Origin: Candidatus Zhuqueibacterota bacterium
GTDB lineage: Bacteria > Zhuqueibacterota > Zhuqueibacteria > Residuimicrobiales > JAFGEC01
Assembly (NCBI GenBank): GCA_016931775.1
Contig: JAFGEC010000173.1
Span: 1 to 34,564, forward strand
Direction: 5' to 3'
Length of the DNA: 34,564 nt
In this document: positions 1 through 8,783 of the stretch, in pieces
Position numbering within the stretch: position 1 is the first letter of the stretch
Layout: every line of letters begins with the position of its first letter
Made by a program: the position numbers and the translations under genes
The notes under the pieces: generated by a model
Databases searched by the model: none
Told to the model about the DNA's origin: nothing
The model's input: only the letters and a program-made list of their open reading frames with translations

Positions 1-90
1 ATCTGTCAAAATTTTAAAATTACATATATTTGGCAAAAGGAGGTGCGTCGCACCGGTTCTATCCCACCCGAGACTGAGGTTTTACAGTAA
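1..90 (+). CDS. Possible 3' end of an upstream gene (partial)
   Basis: Frame 1 is open from the first base to a TAA at 88-90, giving 29 residues that end in PPETEVLQ. If real, this is the C-terminus of a gene starting outside the window, 75 bp upstream of the TPR lipoprotein and in the same direction. An open stretch of this length arises by chance often enough that the call is weak, and the residues suggest no family. A short GC-rich hairpin (42-54) lies inside it. Confidence 0.3.
   Translation: MCQNFKITYIWQKEVRRTGSIPPETEVLQ
42..54. repeat. Short perfect inverted repeat (GGTGC-GTC-GCACC)
   Basis: Five G/C-rich base pairs close a three-base loop, in otherwise AT-rich sequence. No T-run follows directly, so it is not a standard intrinsic terminator. 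It follows a purine-rich AAAAGGAGG stretch. It may be chance or part of the coding tail in frame 1. Confidence 0.35.
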
Positions 91-165
91 TACAGATTTT
101 TTTCTTGTGAATTGAAAAAATTAACAATATATTATAAATTAATGTATTTAAGTATTGTGAGAATT

Positions 166-2169
166 ATGAAAAAATCAATCTATTTTTTACTTGTTATCAT
201 AACAGCGACAATTACGATAACCGGTTGCGGCACGACAAAAAAATTTTTAATCCGAGATTTTGAAAAACCTGCCAAAAGCTATGATCGACGGGCGATGAAC
301 CATATTATCCGGGGTGCTATGGCGGATTTGGTCGGTGATTCTGAAGAAGCATTGTTCGAGTATCATCAAGCAGCCGAACTTGACACAGCCTCACCCGGTA
401 TATATGTGTCATTGTCGGAAAACTATTACATCCTGAACAATCCGGATTTGGCCATTAGAATGGCGCGAAAGGCGTTACGTATCGACAAAACAAACCTGGA
501 GGCATTGGAACTACTCGCTGCCTCTTTTGAAAAAAAAGACGATTACATCAACGCAATGACGATTTATGAAAAAATCATTCAAATAAAACCCAATGATATT
601 GAATATTTATACAACCTGACCTCTTTGCAAATAATCAATCACCGATACAAAGACGCGATAAAGACATATGAATCGTTGGTTAACAATGGATTAAGAGACT
701 TTGATTTCAGAATGCGAATCGGTCTGTTATTCCTGCAAAGCAGAGCTTTTAGTCAAGCCGAATGGATATATAAAAATATACTGGAAGACTTTCCGAATGA
801 ACAGACCGTATATTTAGCCCTAGCCACTACCGCCAAAGCACAGGGTGATACGACAGGAGCCCTGGATTGGTACAAGACAGGATTACTCGTTAATCCCCGT
901 TTTAAGGAAATTCGCAGCGAAATGCGTATGATTGTAGAAGAAAAAAAAATGTGGCCGGAAGCCATCTCTTTTTATGAAAAACTCGTTCAAAAAGACACAA
1001 CCAATTTAGGCAATAAAATCCAATTAGGCCATTTTTACCTGCAAAATCAAGACTCTCTCGCTGCAATAAACCATTTTTTAAAAATGGTAGATCAACATCC
1101 CTTGAGCGAAAGAAGTTATCTGGCTCTGGCTGCGGTTCAAAAAGTAATAAAAGATACCGCAAGTGTTATTGAAACGTATAAAAAAGCTCTGGATCAAAAA
1201 AGTACTTTTTCAGTTATACGCTCACGTTTGCGCGATATTTATGTTGAGAAACAAAACTGGCAACAGGCTCTTGATTTATATTCCCCCTTACTGGGAACCG
1301 ATACAACAGTGGTCAGTGGAACCATCGAGATTGCCAACATAAATTTACAGCAAGGTGACACATTAAGGGCGATTGAACGTTGTGAAAATCTCATGCCGGA
1401 CCACGGAGATGACTGGCGGCTTCCTGTTACGCTCGGCCGTTTGTATTTCATGACCGGTGAAAATTTAAAAGCACTTCCTCTGTTAAAAAAAGCCCGAGAC
1501 CTGAGAAACTCCATACCCCACCTGTGGGTTCTGGTCGGACTCGCATATATACAATTGGACAGTCTGGATAGTGCCATTGATAATTTCAAGGCGGCTTTAG
1601 TAAAATTTCCGGATAATCCGGAACTTTACTACTATTTAGGAACCACTCTTGTCCGGCAAAAAAAGCATTCTGAAGCCATTGAATATTTTGAACAAGCAGT
1701 AAAACTCGAGCCCGATAATCTTCAATCTATTCTTGCGCTGGCCGGAGCATACGATGAGATTCTTCTTCATCAAAAATCAGAACCCCTGTATAAAAAATTG
1801 ATTAAACTGAATCCCAACAGTCCTATCATCCTGAATAACTATGCCTATCACCTTTCCGTGCGTGGCGTACGACTGGATGAAGCGTTGGAAATGGTGACTC
1901 GGGCTTTGGAAGCCGATCCGGACAATTCTCCATACCTCGATACTGCAGGATGGATATATTTTCAGAAGGGTCTTTATGACGAAGCAAAAACATATATAGA
2001 AAAATCCCTGAAACTGCGTTCAGATTCGCCCGAGGTTTTGGAACATTTGGGGGATGTTTACGATAAAATGGGAGAACCGGATATGGCTCAGTTATATTGG
2101 AAAAAATCCCTCGAATTGGACGGAGCCCGAACACATTTGCTGGAGAAATTGGACGGCACTTCACGATGA
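166..2169 (+). CDS. TPR-repeat outer-membrane-type lipoprotein
   Basis: A 667-residue protein starts at the ATG at 166. An upstream in-frame TTG at 112 would add 18 residues in front of an obvious signal peptide, so I reject it. The N-terminus is a lysine pair, a hydrophobic stretch and a lipobox ending ITGC, with the lipidated Cys at about residue 22. The rest is a long run of tetratricopeptide repeats, with recurring signatures such as A-x-x-x-Y-E-K and P-D-N/P-N-D at repeat ends, from about residue 45 to the C-terminus. TPR lipoproteins act as scaffolds for envelope complexes; the partner here is unknown. Its stop overlaps the start of the DUF4292-like lipoprotein by 4 bp, so the two are probably translated together. 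Family and location are well supported; the specific role is not. Confidence 0.88.
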   Translation: MKKSIYFLLVIITATITITGCGTTKKFLIRDFEKPAKSYDRRAMNHIIRGAMADLVGDSEEALFEYHQAAELDTASPGIYVSLSENYYILNNPDLAIRMARKALRIDKTNLEALELLAASFEKKDDYINAMTIYEKIIQIKPNDIEYLYNLTSLQIINHRYKDAIKTYESLVNNGLRDFDFRMRIGLLFLQSRAFSQAEWIYKNILEDFPNEQTVYLALATTAKAQGDTTGALDWYKTGLLVNPRFKEIRSEMRMIVEEKKMWPEAISFYEKLVQKDTTNLGNKIQLGHFYLQNQDSLAAINHFLKMVDQHPLSERSYLALAAVQKVIKDTASVIETYKKALDQKSTFSVIRSRLRDIYVEKQNWQQALDLYSPLLGTDTTVVSGTIEIANINLQQGDTLRAIERCENLMPDHGDDWRLPVTLGRLYFMTGENLKALPLLKKARDLRNSIPHLWVLVGLAYIQLDSLDSAIDNFKAALVKFPDNPELYYYLGTTLVRQKKHSEAIEYFEQAVKLEPDNLQSILALAGAYDEILLHQKSEPLYKKLIKLNPNSPIILNNYAYHLSVRGVRLDEALEMVTRALEADPDNSPYLDTAGWIYFQKGLYDEAKTYIEKSLKLRSDSPEVLEHLGDVYDKMGEPDMAQLYWKKSLELDGARTHLLEKLDGTSR

Positions 2170-2978
2170 AATGGTATTCTTTGAATTTGAAAAGTATTTT
2201 GATTTTTTTTATCAAGCGGTCCTTGTTGATCGCTTTGTTATTCTTATCGGGCTGTTCTTCAATTTTTTTAAACTATCAAATAGACCCCCAGGAAAAACAA
2301 TGGGAGCATGTAAAGCAAATTCTGATGAATAACGATGACCGGCTACGATCATTAATGGGATGGGGTAAAATAACCATCCAAAATCAGCAAACAGCTTATT
2401 ATGCAGACGCGTATGTCGTTTTTAAAAAACCTGACTCATTGTTGCTGAAAATTGAAGCAGCTCTCGGAATAGATATCGGTACGATCATGGTTGACAGTGA
2501 TTCATTTCACCTGTATTCTCCTCATCAAAACACCTATTACCGGGGTTCAACGGACTCTTTGGCACAGAGCGGATTGATGAACTTTGATGTGACTTTCGAT
2601 AAATTAACCCATATGCTGACCGGTCTCTATACCGGCGAGGATTTTGATTCGGGTGTTTTATATTCAGCTGAAAAAAAAATTGTCTTTGAATCATCTTTTG
2701 AAAATTTATATTTCAAATATTGGATCGATCCTTTTTGGGGTGCGATTACGCGAGCGGAAATACGGGATTCAACAAACACCCCTCTGCTGACGCAGGAATT
2801 TGACCGATTTATCAATCTGTCAGGGGTAAGAATCCCCAGAACAATTCAGCTTTATTGGCATAAGGAGAATCAGTCTTTTTCCATGTTTTACACAAATTTA
2901 CTGGTGAATAAAAAAACAAGACGACGTGATTTTATCGTCAGAATTCCAAATAACGCTCAAAAAAATATTCTTAATTGA
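2166..2978 (+). CDS. DUF4292/LolB-like lipoprotein
   Basis: This 270-residue protein starts at the ATG at 2166, inside an ATGA overlap with the TPR lipoprotein gene; an in-frame ATG at 2097 lies within that gene and lacks the context. It has a basic N-terminus, a hydrophobic helix and a lipobox LSGC. The body has the pattern of DUF4292, a LolA/LolB-related beta fold: an early G-W-G-K-I segment, then VVFKKPDSLLLKIEAALG, a Y-x-G stretch, and C-terminal strands with R-I-P-R-T-I-x-L. LolB-type proteins bind acyl chains and help place lipoproteins or lipids in the outer membrane. Pairing with a TPR lipoprotein fits an envelope function. The DUF assignment is from memory of the family pattern, without a profile search. 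Confidence 0.72.
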   Translation: MKWYSLNLKSILIFFIKRSLLIALLFLSGCSSIFLNYQIDPQEKQWEHVKQILMNNDDRLRSLMGWGKITIQNQQTAYYADAYVVFKKPDSLLLKIEAALGIDIGTIMVDSDSFHLYSPHQNTYYRGSTDSLAQSGLMNFDVTFDKLTHMLTGLYTGEDFDSGVLYSAEKKIVFESSFENLYFKYWIDPFWGAITRAEIRDSTNTPLLTQEFDRFINLSGVRIPRTIQLYWHKENQSFSMFYTNLLVNKKTRRRDFIVRIPNNAQKNILN

Positions 2979-2986
2979 TCAGCTAA

Positions 2987-3934
2987 ATGGATAAAAACAT
3001 CTATATTTCCATTGTTGTTCCATTATACAACGAAGAGTCATCACTTAAAGAACTTGTCGAAAGAATCAAGCTTGTTTTGATTCAATTGGGCCAGGAATAC
3101 GAAATTGTTTTTATTGATGATGGTTCAACGGATCGTTCTGCAGCTGTTATTGAAGAAATGTGCCGTTCCGACAGCCATATAAAATTTCTTCAATTGAGAA
3201 AAAATTACGGAAAAGCGGCGGCTCTGGCGGCCGGCTTTGAGGCTGTCGAGGGATTATTTGTTGTTACAATGGACGCCGATTTGCAGGACGATCCCAAAGA
3301 AATTATACCGCTTGTGGAAAAATTGCAAAAAGGTTACGATCTGGTCTCCGGCTGGAAAAAAATCCGGCATGATCCCTTATCACGCCGGTTAGCTTCCAAA
3401 GTATACAATTTTTTTACCTCGATGTTTAGTGGTATTTATCTGCATGATTTTAACTGCGGACTCAAGGCATATCGCCAGAATGTGGTTAAAACCATCAAAA
3501 TATACGGTGAACTGCATCGCTATCTGCCTGTTCTCGCCCATCGCAGCGGTTTTCGGGTGACGGAAATGGTGGTTACACACCACCCTCGAAAACATGGAAA
3601 ATCAAAATACGGCTTCGCCCGCTACTTGCGGGGCGCCTTTGATCTAATGACTGTTACGTTTCTGACAAAATATCAAAAAAGACCCTTGCATCTTTTCGGC
3701 GGTCTCGGCTTGACTTTTTTTGTGACAGGTTTTATTATCTCCGCATTTTTAAGTTTTCAAAAAATTTTCTATCGCGTTAATTTAAGTAACCGACCCCTTT
3801 TATTTCTTGGTGTATTACTCATTATTGTAGGAATACAATTTTTTTCTATCGGTTTGCTTGGCGAAATGTATACCGCCAGCCGTCCCCATAACGAAACATA
3901 CATAATTAAAAAAAGAATCGGCTGGAAGGACTAA
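2987..3934 (+). CDS. GT2 glycosyltransferase, DPM1/GtrB type
   Basis: A 315-residue family 2 glycosyltransferase of the polyprenyl-phosphate mannosyl/glucosyltransferase type. The N-terminal GT-A domain (about 1-230) shows VVPLYNEESS, the nucleotide-binding FIDDGSTD, and MDADLQDDP with the DAD metal-binding triad. The later stretch HDFNCGLKAYR is typical of the DPM1/GtrB/ArnC branch. Two hydrophobic segments near residues 235-260 and 265-290 anchor it in the inner membrane. Such enzymes move a sugar from a nucleotide sugar to undecaprenyl phosphate, facing the cytoplasm. It follows the DUF4292-like gene by 8 bp and precedes another GT2 gene by 7 bp, so it sits in the same transcript. The sugar cannot be read from sequence. 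Confidence 0.9.
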   Translation: MDKNIYISIVVPLYNEESSLKELVERIKLVLIQLGQEYEIVFIDDGSTDRSAAVIEEMCRSDSHIKFLQLRKNYGKAAALAAGFEAVEGLFVVTMDADLQDDPKEIIPLVEKLQKGYDLVSGWKKIRHDPLSRRLASKVYNFFTSMFSGIYLHDFNCGLKAYRQNVVKTIKIYGELHRYLPVLAHRSGFRVTEMVVTHHPRKHGKSKYGFARYLRGAFDLMTVTFLTKYQKRPLHLFGGLGLTFFVTGFIISAFLSFQKIFYRVNLSNRPLLFLGVLLIIVGIQFFSIGLLGEMYTASRPHNETYIIKKRIGWKD

Positions 3935-3941
3935 TTTCCCC

Positions 3942-4988
3942 ATGAATGGGAAGAACAAATATTTTTTTTCGGTCATCATTCCTTCGTACAACCGTCTTGA
4001 AGAAATTAAAGAACTGACAAAATCGTTGGACGAACAAACTGTTGATAAAGATCTTTTTGAAGTTTTAATTGTCGATGACGGTTCTACGGATAAAACTGAA
4101 GAATGGGTAAATAATTATTCAAAAAATTCAAGCCTCAATACGAGATTTATTAAACAAGACCATAAAGGGCCGGGCGCTGCGCGGAACCTGGGTATGAACC
4201 ATGCCCGCGGCCAAGTTTTTGTTTTTATCGATTCCGATTGTATCGCCCCGCCGAATTGGCTCTTTAGCATAAAAACGGCTTTTGAACGTAATTCCACTAT
4301 TGACGCATTCGGAGGCAGGGATGACGCCCATCCCTCCTTTCCGCCTTTATTAAAAGCAATTAATTATTCGATGACTTCATTCCTTTTCACCGGCGGGATG
4401 CGCGGCGGGAAGAAAAAAAGACTGGCAAAATTTTATCCGCGCAGTTTCAACATGGGCATTAAAAGTGAATTGGTAAAAAAAATCGGCGGTTTCGGTACTT
4501 TGAGGCATGGTCAGGATATCGAATTCAGCAATAGAATCATTAAAAGCGGTGCGCATGTCTTATACATCCAGGATGCTGTTGTCTTTCATAAAAGACGCAC
4601 TTCTTTAAAAAAATTTTTCAAACAAGTCTTTAATTGGGGTGTGGCAAGAATTAATCTTTATAAAAACGATTCCGCCATGCTGGAACCATTACATTTTGCA
4701 CCTGCGTTGGGATTTTGGTTTGTTGTTTTATTTACCGGCTTTGCAATTTTTATTCCGTCAATACGGCCCATATGGATTGTTTGTGCCGTTATTGCGTTTT
4801 TACTCGTGATCTATAGCAGCCTTCATGCCGCGATTCGATGGAAAAATATAACCACCGGCCTTCTGATACCGCTGGTCATCTGTCTGCAGATCAGCGGCTA
4901 CGGCCTGGGATTTACTGTTTCCTTTATTCGCCGTGTTATATTAGGGATGGGTGAATACACTGGATTTGTTAAAAAATATTACAAATAA
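3942..4988 (+). CDS. GT2 glycosyltransferase with C-terminal membrane segments
   Basis: A 348-residue family 2 glycosyltransferase. The GT-A core shows VIIPSYNRLEE at the start, IVDDGSTD near residue 45, GPGAARNLG near 80, and the metal-binding DSD in FIDSDC near 98. GQDIEFSNRI near 188 is the ED/QD-type acceptor region with the likely catalytic base. Three or four hydrophobic segments from about residue 245 to 335 anchor it. It resembles EPS/capsule chain-building transferases that work on lipid-linked intermediates at the inner membrane. It lies 7 bp after the DPM1-like gene and 30 bp before the YfhO gene. Donor and acceptor are unknown. Confidence 0.88.
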   Translation: MNGKNKYFFSVIIPSYNRLEEIKELTKSLDEQTVDKDLFEVLIVDDGSTDKTEEWVNNYSKNSSLNTRFIKQDHKGPGAARNLGMNHARGQVFVFIDSDCIAPPNWLFSIKTAFERNSTIDAFGGRDDAHPSFPPLLKAINYSMTSFLFTGGMRGGKKKRLAKFYPRSFNMGIKSELVKKIGGFGTLRHGQDIEFSNRIIKSGAHVLYIQDAVVFHKRRTSLKKFFKQVFNWGVARINLYKNDSAMLEPLHFAPALGFWFVVLFTGFAIFIPSIRPIWIVCAVIAFLLVIYSSLHAAIRWKNITTGLLIPLVICLQISGYGLGFTVSFIRRVILGMGEYTGFVKKYYK

Positions 4989-5018
4989 ACTTAATAACAA
5001 CAACGTACAGGGAAAATT

Positions 5019-7490
5019 ATGACCAAGAAGAAAAAAAAACCTGTCGCTCCCCCAAAAATAAAATCATGGGAACTCGGTCTTCGAGATCAATTAATCATTG
5101 CTCTTTCCGTCATTGTAGTCGCCCTTGTTGTTTTTTATGAACCCTATGTCATTAAAGGTCTCTCACCGACTGGAGGGGATTTTATCGCCAGTATCGGCAA
5201 AACAAATCAGATAAATGAAACCAGCCGTGAAAGCGGTGAAATGTCGCTCTGGAATCCCCATTTGTTTTCCGGGATGCCTTTCTATCATCGAATCACCACC
5301 ACTCAATTCAGTATTGACGGCATTCTGAACCACGTGTTTGCCAATAAAGGGCGTAATATTTTTATCTGGTACCTGATCGGTGCACTGGGAATGTTTTTCC
5401 TGACCCACTGGCTCGGATTTCCGGTGTGGGGATCGCTTTTGTCGGCTCTGGCGTTCGCCTTTTTGCCGCCGTACCACGTGCTCGTTCAGACCGGTCACTT
5501 TCAGCAATTCCGACCGATTATGCTTTTGCCATGGATTCTGTTTGCTTTTTTATATTTACTTAAAAAAGCGAATTGGACCAGTCTCGGTTTTTTTACGGTT
5601 GTTTTCTCCATCCTGATTAAAACCAAACATTATCAAATGGTTTTTTATGCCATGGTTTTACTGTTTTTCATCGGTATCATTTTCTTAATCAATCAGCTCT
5701 TAATGAAAAAATACATCGATCTGCTGAAACGTTTCGGTATTTTAATGATAGCCGGTATTTTGGCAATGGGAATGAGTTTGCAGGCACTGCTGCCCATCAG
5801 AGAATACGCACCCTATTCCATGAGAGGGGGAACGGGGGATGGCGAATCGACAGGCCTGGATTACGACTACGCGACAAATTGGTCCTTTGCACCAAAGGAA
5901 TTATTCAGCCTTGTTATTCCTAATGCCTTTGGAGGTGCAACTTATGCCAAATATACCGGGGATGCGGTTCCGCAGGCACGCAATCAAATGGTTCCAAGCT
6001 ATTGGGGCGATTTCTCGTTTACCGAAGGTGGAGATTATACTGGCATTATTATATTTCTTTTGGCCGTTTTTGGGATAACCATCGGTTTTCGAAAAAACGA
6101 AAAAAACGTACTTGCACTTGGGATTTTTGGTATTTTAGCCGCGTTTTTATCATTTGGACGACACTTACCGTTTTTATACAACATCTTTTTCAACTACGTC
6201 CCCATGTTTAACAAATTCCGTGTACCGGCGATGATTTTGACCATGATTTATTTTACCTTTACTCTGCTGGCAGCTTATGGTTTTATGTACATTTACAATT
6301 CAAGCGCAGAAGAAAAAAAACGATTGTTAAAAACGGTATATATTGTACTTGGTATCTCCATATTCATCGGCATTTTGCCGCTTGTTCTCACTCCTGTTTT
6401 TAATTTTGTCAAAGCAGGTGAGGCCGCCGCTTACCCACAGCAAACCCTGGAACTGCTTCGAAAAATTCGTGCGGACATGTTGTATGGTGATTTGAAACGA
6501 TATTTTATTCTCGCGATTTTATGCATGAGCTGTATTTTTCTGTTTATTCGGGATATCATCAATAAATATCTTTTTGCTGCCGGCATAATTATTCTGGCCC
6601 TTGTGGATCTGATTCCTGTCAACATGCGTTATTTCAAAACCCCGGCATCCCTGGCAGCCATTGAGCGCTCACAATTCCCCCTAACAGGCACTGACAAATT
6701 CCTGTTGCAGGACAAGGATCAGTTCAGAATTTTCCCATTGGAGTCCGATGTCTTTAATACCAACAACTGGAGTTATTATCACTCCTCTGTCGGCGGTTAT
6801 AGCCCGGCAAAATTAAGGATCTATCAGGACTTGATCGAAACCAGTTTTGCGGCCGTTATGCAACCGGCGGCCTTACGATGGAATGTGGTCGATATGTTAA
6901 ATGCAAAGTACCTGATTTCTGAAAAAGATTTGGATCTCCCCTTCCTGGAGCTGGTTTATCCTAAAGGCGGAATTCAAAAAGGTAGAAAAATCTATTTAAA
7001 TCAAAATGTTCTCAAGCGTGCATTTTTTGTCGGAGATTATCAGGTGATCGCGGAAAGGCAAAAACGGCTGAATTTTATCAACTCTGCCGAGTTTGATCCG
7101 AGGGAAATGGCTGTGCTTGAAAAGGAATTGGATAAAACCATCCAACAACCGGACAGTGCCGACGCACAGATCAGTTTATATCAACCCAATCACATTCATC
7201 TCAAGGCATACACCGACAAGGATGCCTTGTTGGTGCTCAGTGAAATTTATTATCCCAAAGGATGGAAAGCGCATATCGATGGGCAGGAGACTGAAATTTT
7301 CAAAACCAATCATGTTTTAAGGTCGATCTTTGTGCCCGCAGGACAACATCTTATTTTTTTAGATTTTATGCCGGCATCCTTCAAGCTGAGCTCTATAGTT
7401 TCAAAAATTTTAAATGCTGTTATTCACCTGGCACTTTTAGCCATCGGTGGGATTTATTTATACAAAAAATACCGAATTAAAAATGCCTAG
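5019..7490 (+). CDS. YfhO-family polytopic membrane protein
   Basis: An 823-residue protein with a lysine-rich cytoplasmic N-terminus, a first membrane helix at about 25-45, then a dozen or so further hydrophobic segments to about 550 and one at the C-terminus. The first periplasmic loop carries the family signature: the PTGGDF stretch followed by SLWNPHLFSGMPFY near residues 76-89. The C-terminal extracytoplasmic domain ends with a Y-x-P-K-G-W-K-A-x-I-D-G segment, also typical of YfhO. YfhO proteins (GT-C-like topology) are tied to glycosylation of surface polymers in Gram-positives; in FCB bacteria they are common near polysaccharide genes with little biochemistry. The last 8 bp overlap the next glycosyltransferase start. 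Confidence 0.85.
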   Translation: MTKKKKKPVAPPKIKSWELGLRDQLIIALSVIVVALVVFYEPYVIKGLSPTGGDFIASIGKTNQINETSRESGEMSLWNPHLFSGMPFYHRITTTQFSIDGILNHVFANKGRNIFIWYLIGALGMFFLTHWLGFPVWGSLLSALAFAFLPPYHVLVQTGHFQQFRPIMLLPWILFAFLYLLKKANWTSLGFFTVVFSILIKTKHYQMVFYAMVLLFFIGIIFLINQLLMKKYIDLLKRFGILMIAGILAMGMSLQALLPIREYAPYSMRGGTGDGESTGLDYDYATNWSFAPKELFSLVIPNAFGGATYAKYTGDAVPQARNQMVPSYWGDFSFTEGGDYTGIIIFLLAVFGITIGFRKNEKNVLALGIFGILAAFLSFGRHLPFLYNIFFNYVPMFNKFRVPAMILTMIYFTFTLLAAYGFMYIYNSSAEEKKRLLKTVYIVLGISIFIGILPLVLTPVFNFVKAGEAAAYPQQTLELLRKIRADMLYGDLKRYFILAILCMSCIFLFIRDIINKYLFAAGIIILALVDLIPVNMRYFKTPASLAAIERSQFPLTGTDKFLLQDKDQFRIFPLESDVFNTNNWSYYHSSVGGYSPAKLRIYQDLIETSFAAVMQPAALRWNVVDMLNAKYLISEKDLDLPFLELVYPKGGIQKGRKIYLNQNVLKRAFFVGDYQVIAERQKRLNFINSAEFDPREMAVLEKELDKTIQQPDSADAQISLYQPNHIHLKAYTDKDALLVLSEIYYPKGWKAHIDGQETEIFKTNHVLRSIFVPAGQHLIFLDFMPASFKLSSIVSKILNAVIHLALLAIGGIYLYKKYRIKNA

Positions 7491-8775
7491 AGTGCTTGTT
7501 TTCAGTTATTACTGGCCGCCCGCCGGTGGACCGGCTTCAATTCGTATCGTCAAATTTGTAAAATATCTCGCTCAACTTGACTGGCAGGCTTCTGTGATAA
7601 CGGTGAGAAAAGGCGAATTCCCCTACCGGGATCCGAACCTGGCGGCAGAATTACCCTCAACCTGCCGGGTGTACCCAACGCGCCACCCGGATCCTTTTTC
7701 CTTGTATAGGTGTTTTACCGGCAAAAAAAAACAGGAAACCCTGCCGACCGGAATCATTACACAGAGTAAAACGTCTAAAAAAGAGAGGCTGTCGGCCTGG
7801 ATTCGGGCTCAATTCTTCGTGCCGGATGCCAGAATCGGCTGGGTGCCCTTTGCCTTGGTGAAAGCGCGACAAATTATAAAAAAAGAAAAGATAGACATCA
7901 TTTTTATCTCATCCCCGCCGCATTCGATACAATTACTCGTGCCTCTGTTAAAATTATTTACCCGTATTCCCTGCATCATCGATTTACGCGATCCCTGGAC
8001 GGACATACGCTATTATAAGGCGGTAAAAAGATCTACAGCAATAAAATTACTTGACCGTTTTTTCGAACGGCGGATTTTAATTTCAGCCGATCATGTCATT
8101 ACCGTCAGTTCCGGTCTGGCGGATCAATTTCGTCATTTGGCTCGCAGAAACATCAATATTTCCGTCATTCCCAACGGATACGATCCGGACGATTTCGCCG
8201 GTACGGATTTTTCATCCAGCTCAAATTTTATCATGCTGTATTCGGGCAATCTGCTTGAAAATCAAAATCCGCACGTTTTATGGCAAGCTTTGATAAAGAT
8301 CACTCAAAAAACACCAAAATTTGCTCTACAATGCAAATTGGTATTTATCGGTAATGTACCACAGGAAGTAAAAAATATACTCCAAGACCTGCCGGTCAAA
8401 CACGAATTAAAAAAGTTTATGCCCCATAGAGATGTTATTCAACAATTTATAAACGCACGGATTTTAATTGTCGTCATTCCAAAAGTAGAAAACAACAAGG
8501 GAATTGTGACCAGCAAACTATACGAATATGCCGGTTCCGGAAATCCGATTCTGGCAATCGGGCCTGAAACTGGCGATGCCGCCGGGACAATCGGCGAATT
8601 ACCCGACAGTTGTATGTGTGATTATAATAACGTGGGAAAATGTGAAAATTTCATTCTGGATGTGTTTAAAAAATGGAATCGAGGTGTTCCCTCCGCCCCA
8701 TCACCCGCTACTGCCAAATTTTCCCGGCCGGAATTAACAAAACATCTTGTTGAAATATTCAACATGTATCGGTAG
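7483..8775 (+). CDS. GT4 glycosyltransferase
   Basis: A 430-residue family 4 glycosyltransferase starting at the ATG at 7483, which overlaps the YfhO stop by 8 bp; the open frame extends to 7447, but those 12 residues lie inside YfhO and precede the conserved start. The N-terminal domain opens with the GT4 pattern SYYWPPAGGPASIR and includes FISSPPHS and DLRDPW. The C-terminal Rossmann domain shows VIPNGYDPDDF, a YSGNL nucleotide-binding stretch and SKLYEYAGSGNPILAI, matching the E-x7-E/EYAG region. It is a soluble, probably membrane-associated retaining glycosyltransferase using a nucleotide sugar for surface glycan assembly. The sugar is unknown. Confidence 0.88.
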   Translation: MPRVLVFSYYWPPAGGPASIRIVKFVKYLAQLDWQASVITVRKGEFPYRDPNLAAELPSTCRVYPTRHPDPFSLYRCFTGKKKQETLPTGIITQSKTSKKERLSAWIRAQFFVPDARIGWVPFALVKARQIIKKEKIDIIFISSPPHSIQLLVPLLKLFTRIPCIIDLRDPWTDIRYYKAVKRSTAIKLLDRFFERRILISADHVITVSSGLADQFRHLARRNINISVIPNGYDPDDFAGTDFSSSSNFIMLYSGNLLENQNPHVLWQALIKITQKTPKFALQCKLVFIGNVPQEVKNILQDLPVKHELKKFMPHRDVIQQFINARILIVVIPKVENNKGIVTSKLYEYAGSGNPILAIGPETGDAAGTIGELPDSCMCDYNNVGKCENFILDVFKKWNRGVPSAPSPATAKFSRPELTKHLVEIFNMYR

Positions 8776-8783
8776 GTGCTCAA

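Noticed and set aside
40-75. Hairpin followed by GGTTCTATCCC resembling the T-arm of a tRNA or tmRNA
   Set aside because: The arms flanking the TTC loop do not pair, and no acceptor stem or anticodon arm can be drawn; it is open coding frame instead.
1826-2215. 129-codon open frame on the - strand
   Set aside because: It is the antisense shadow of the TPR and DUF4292-like lipoprotein genes, with no family pattern.
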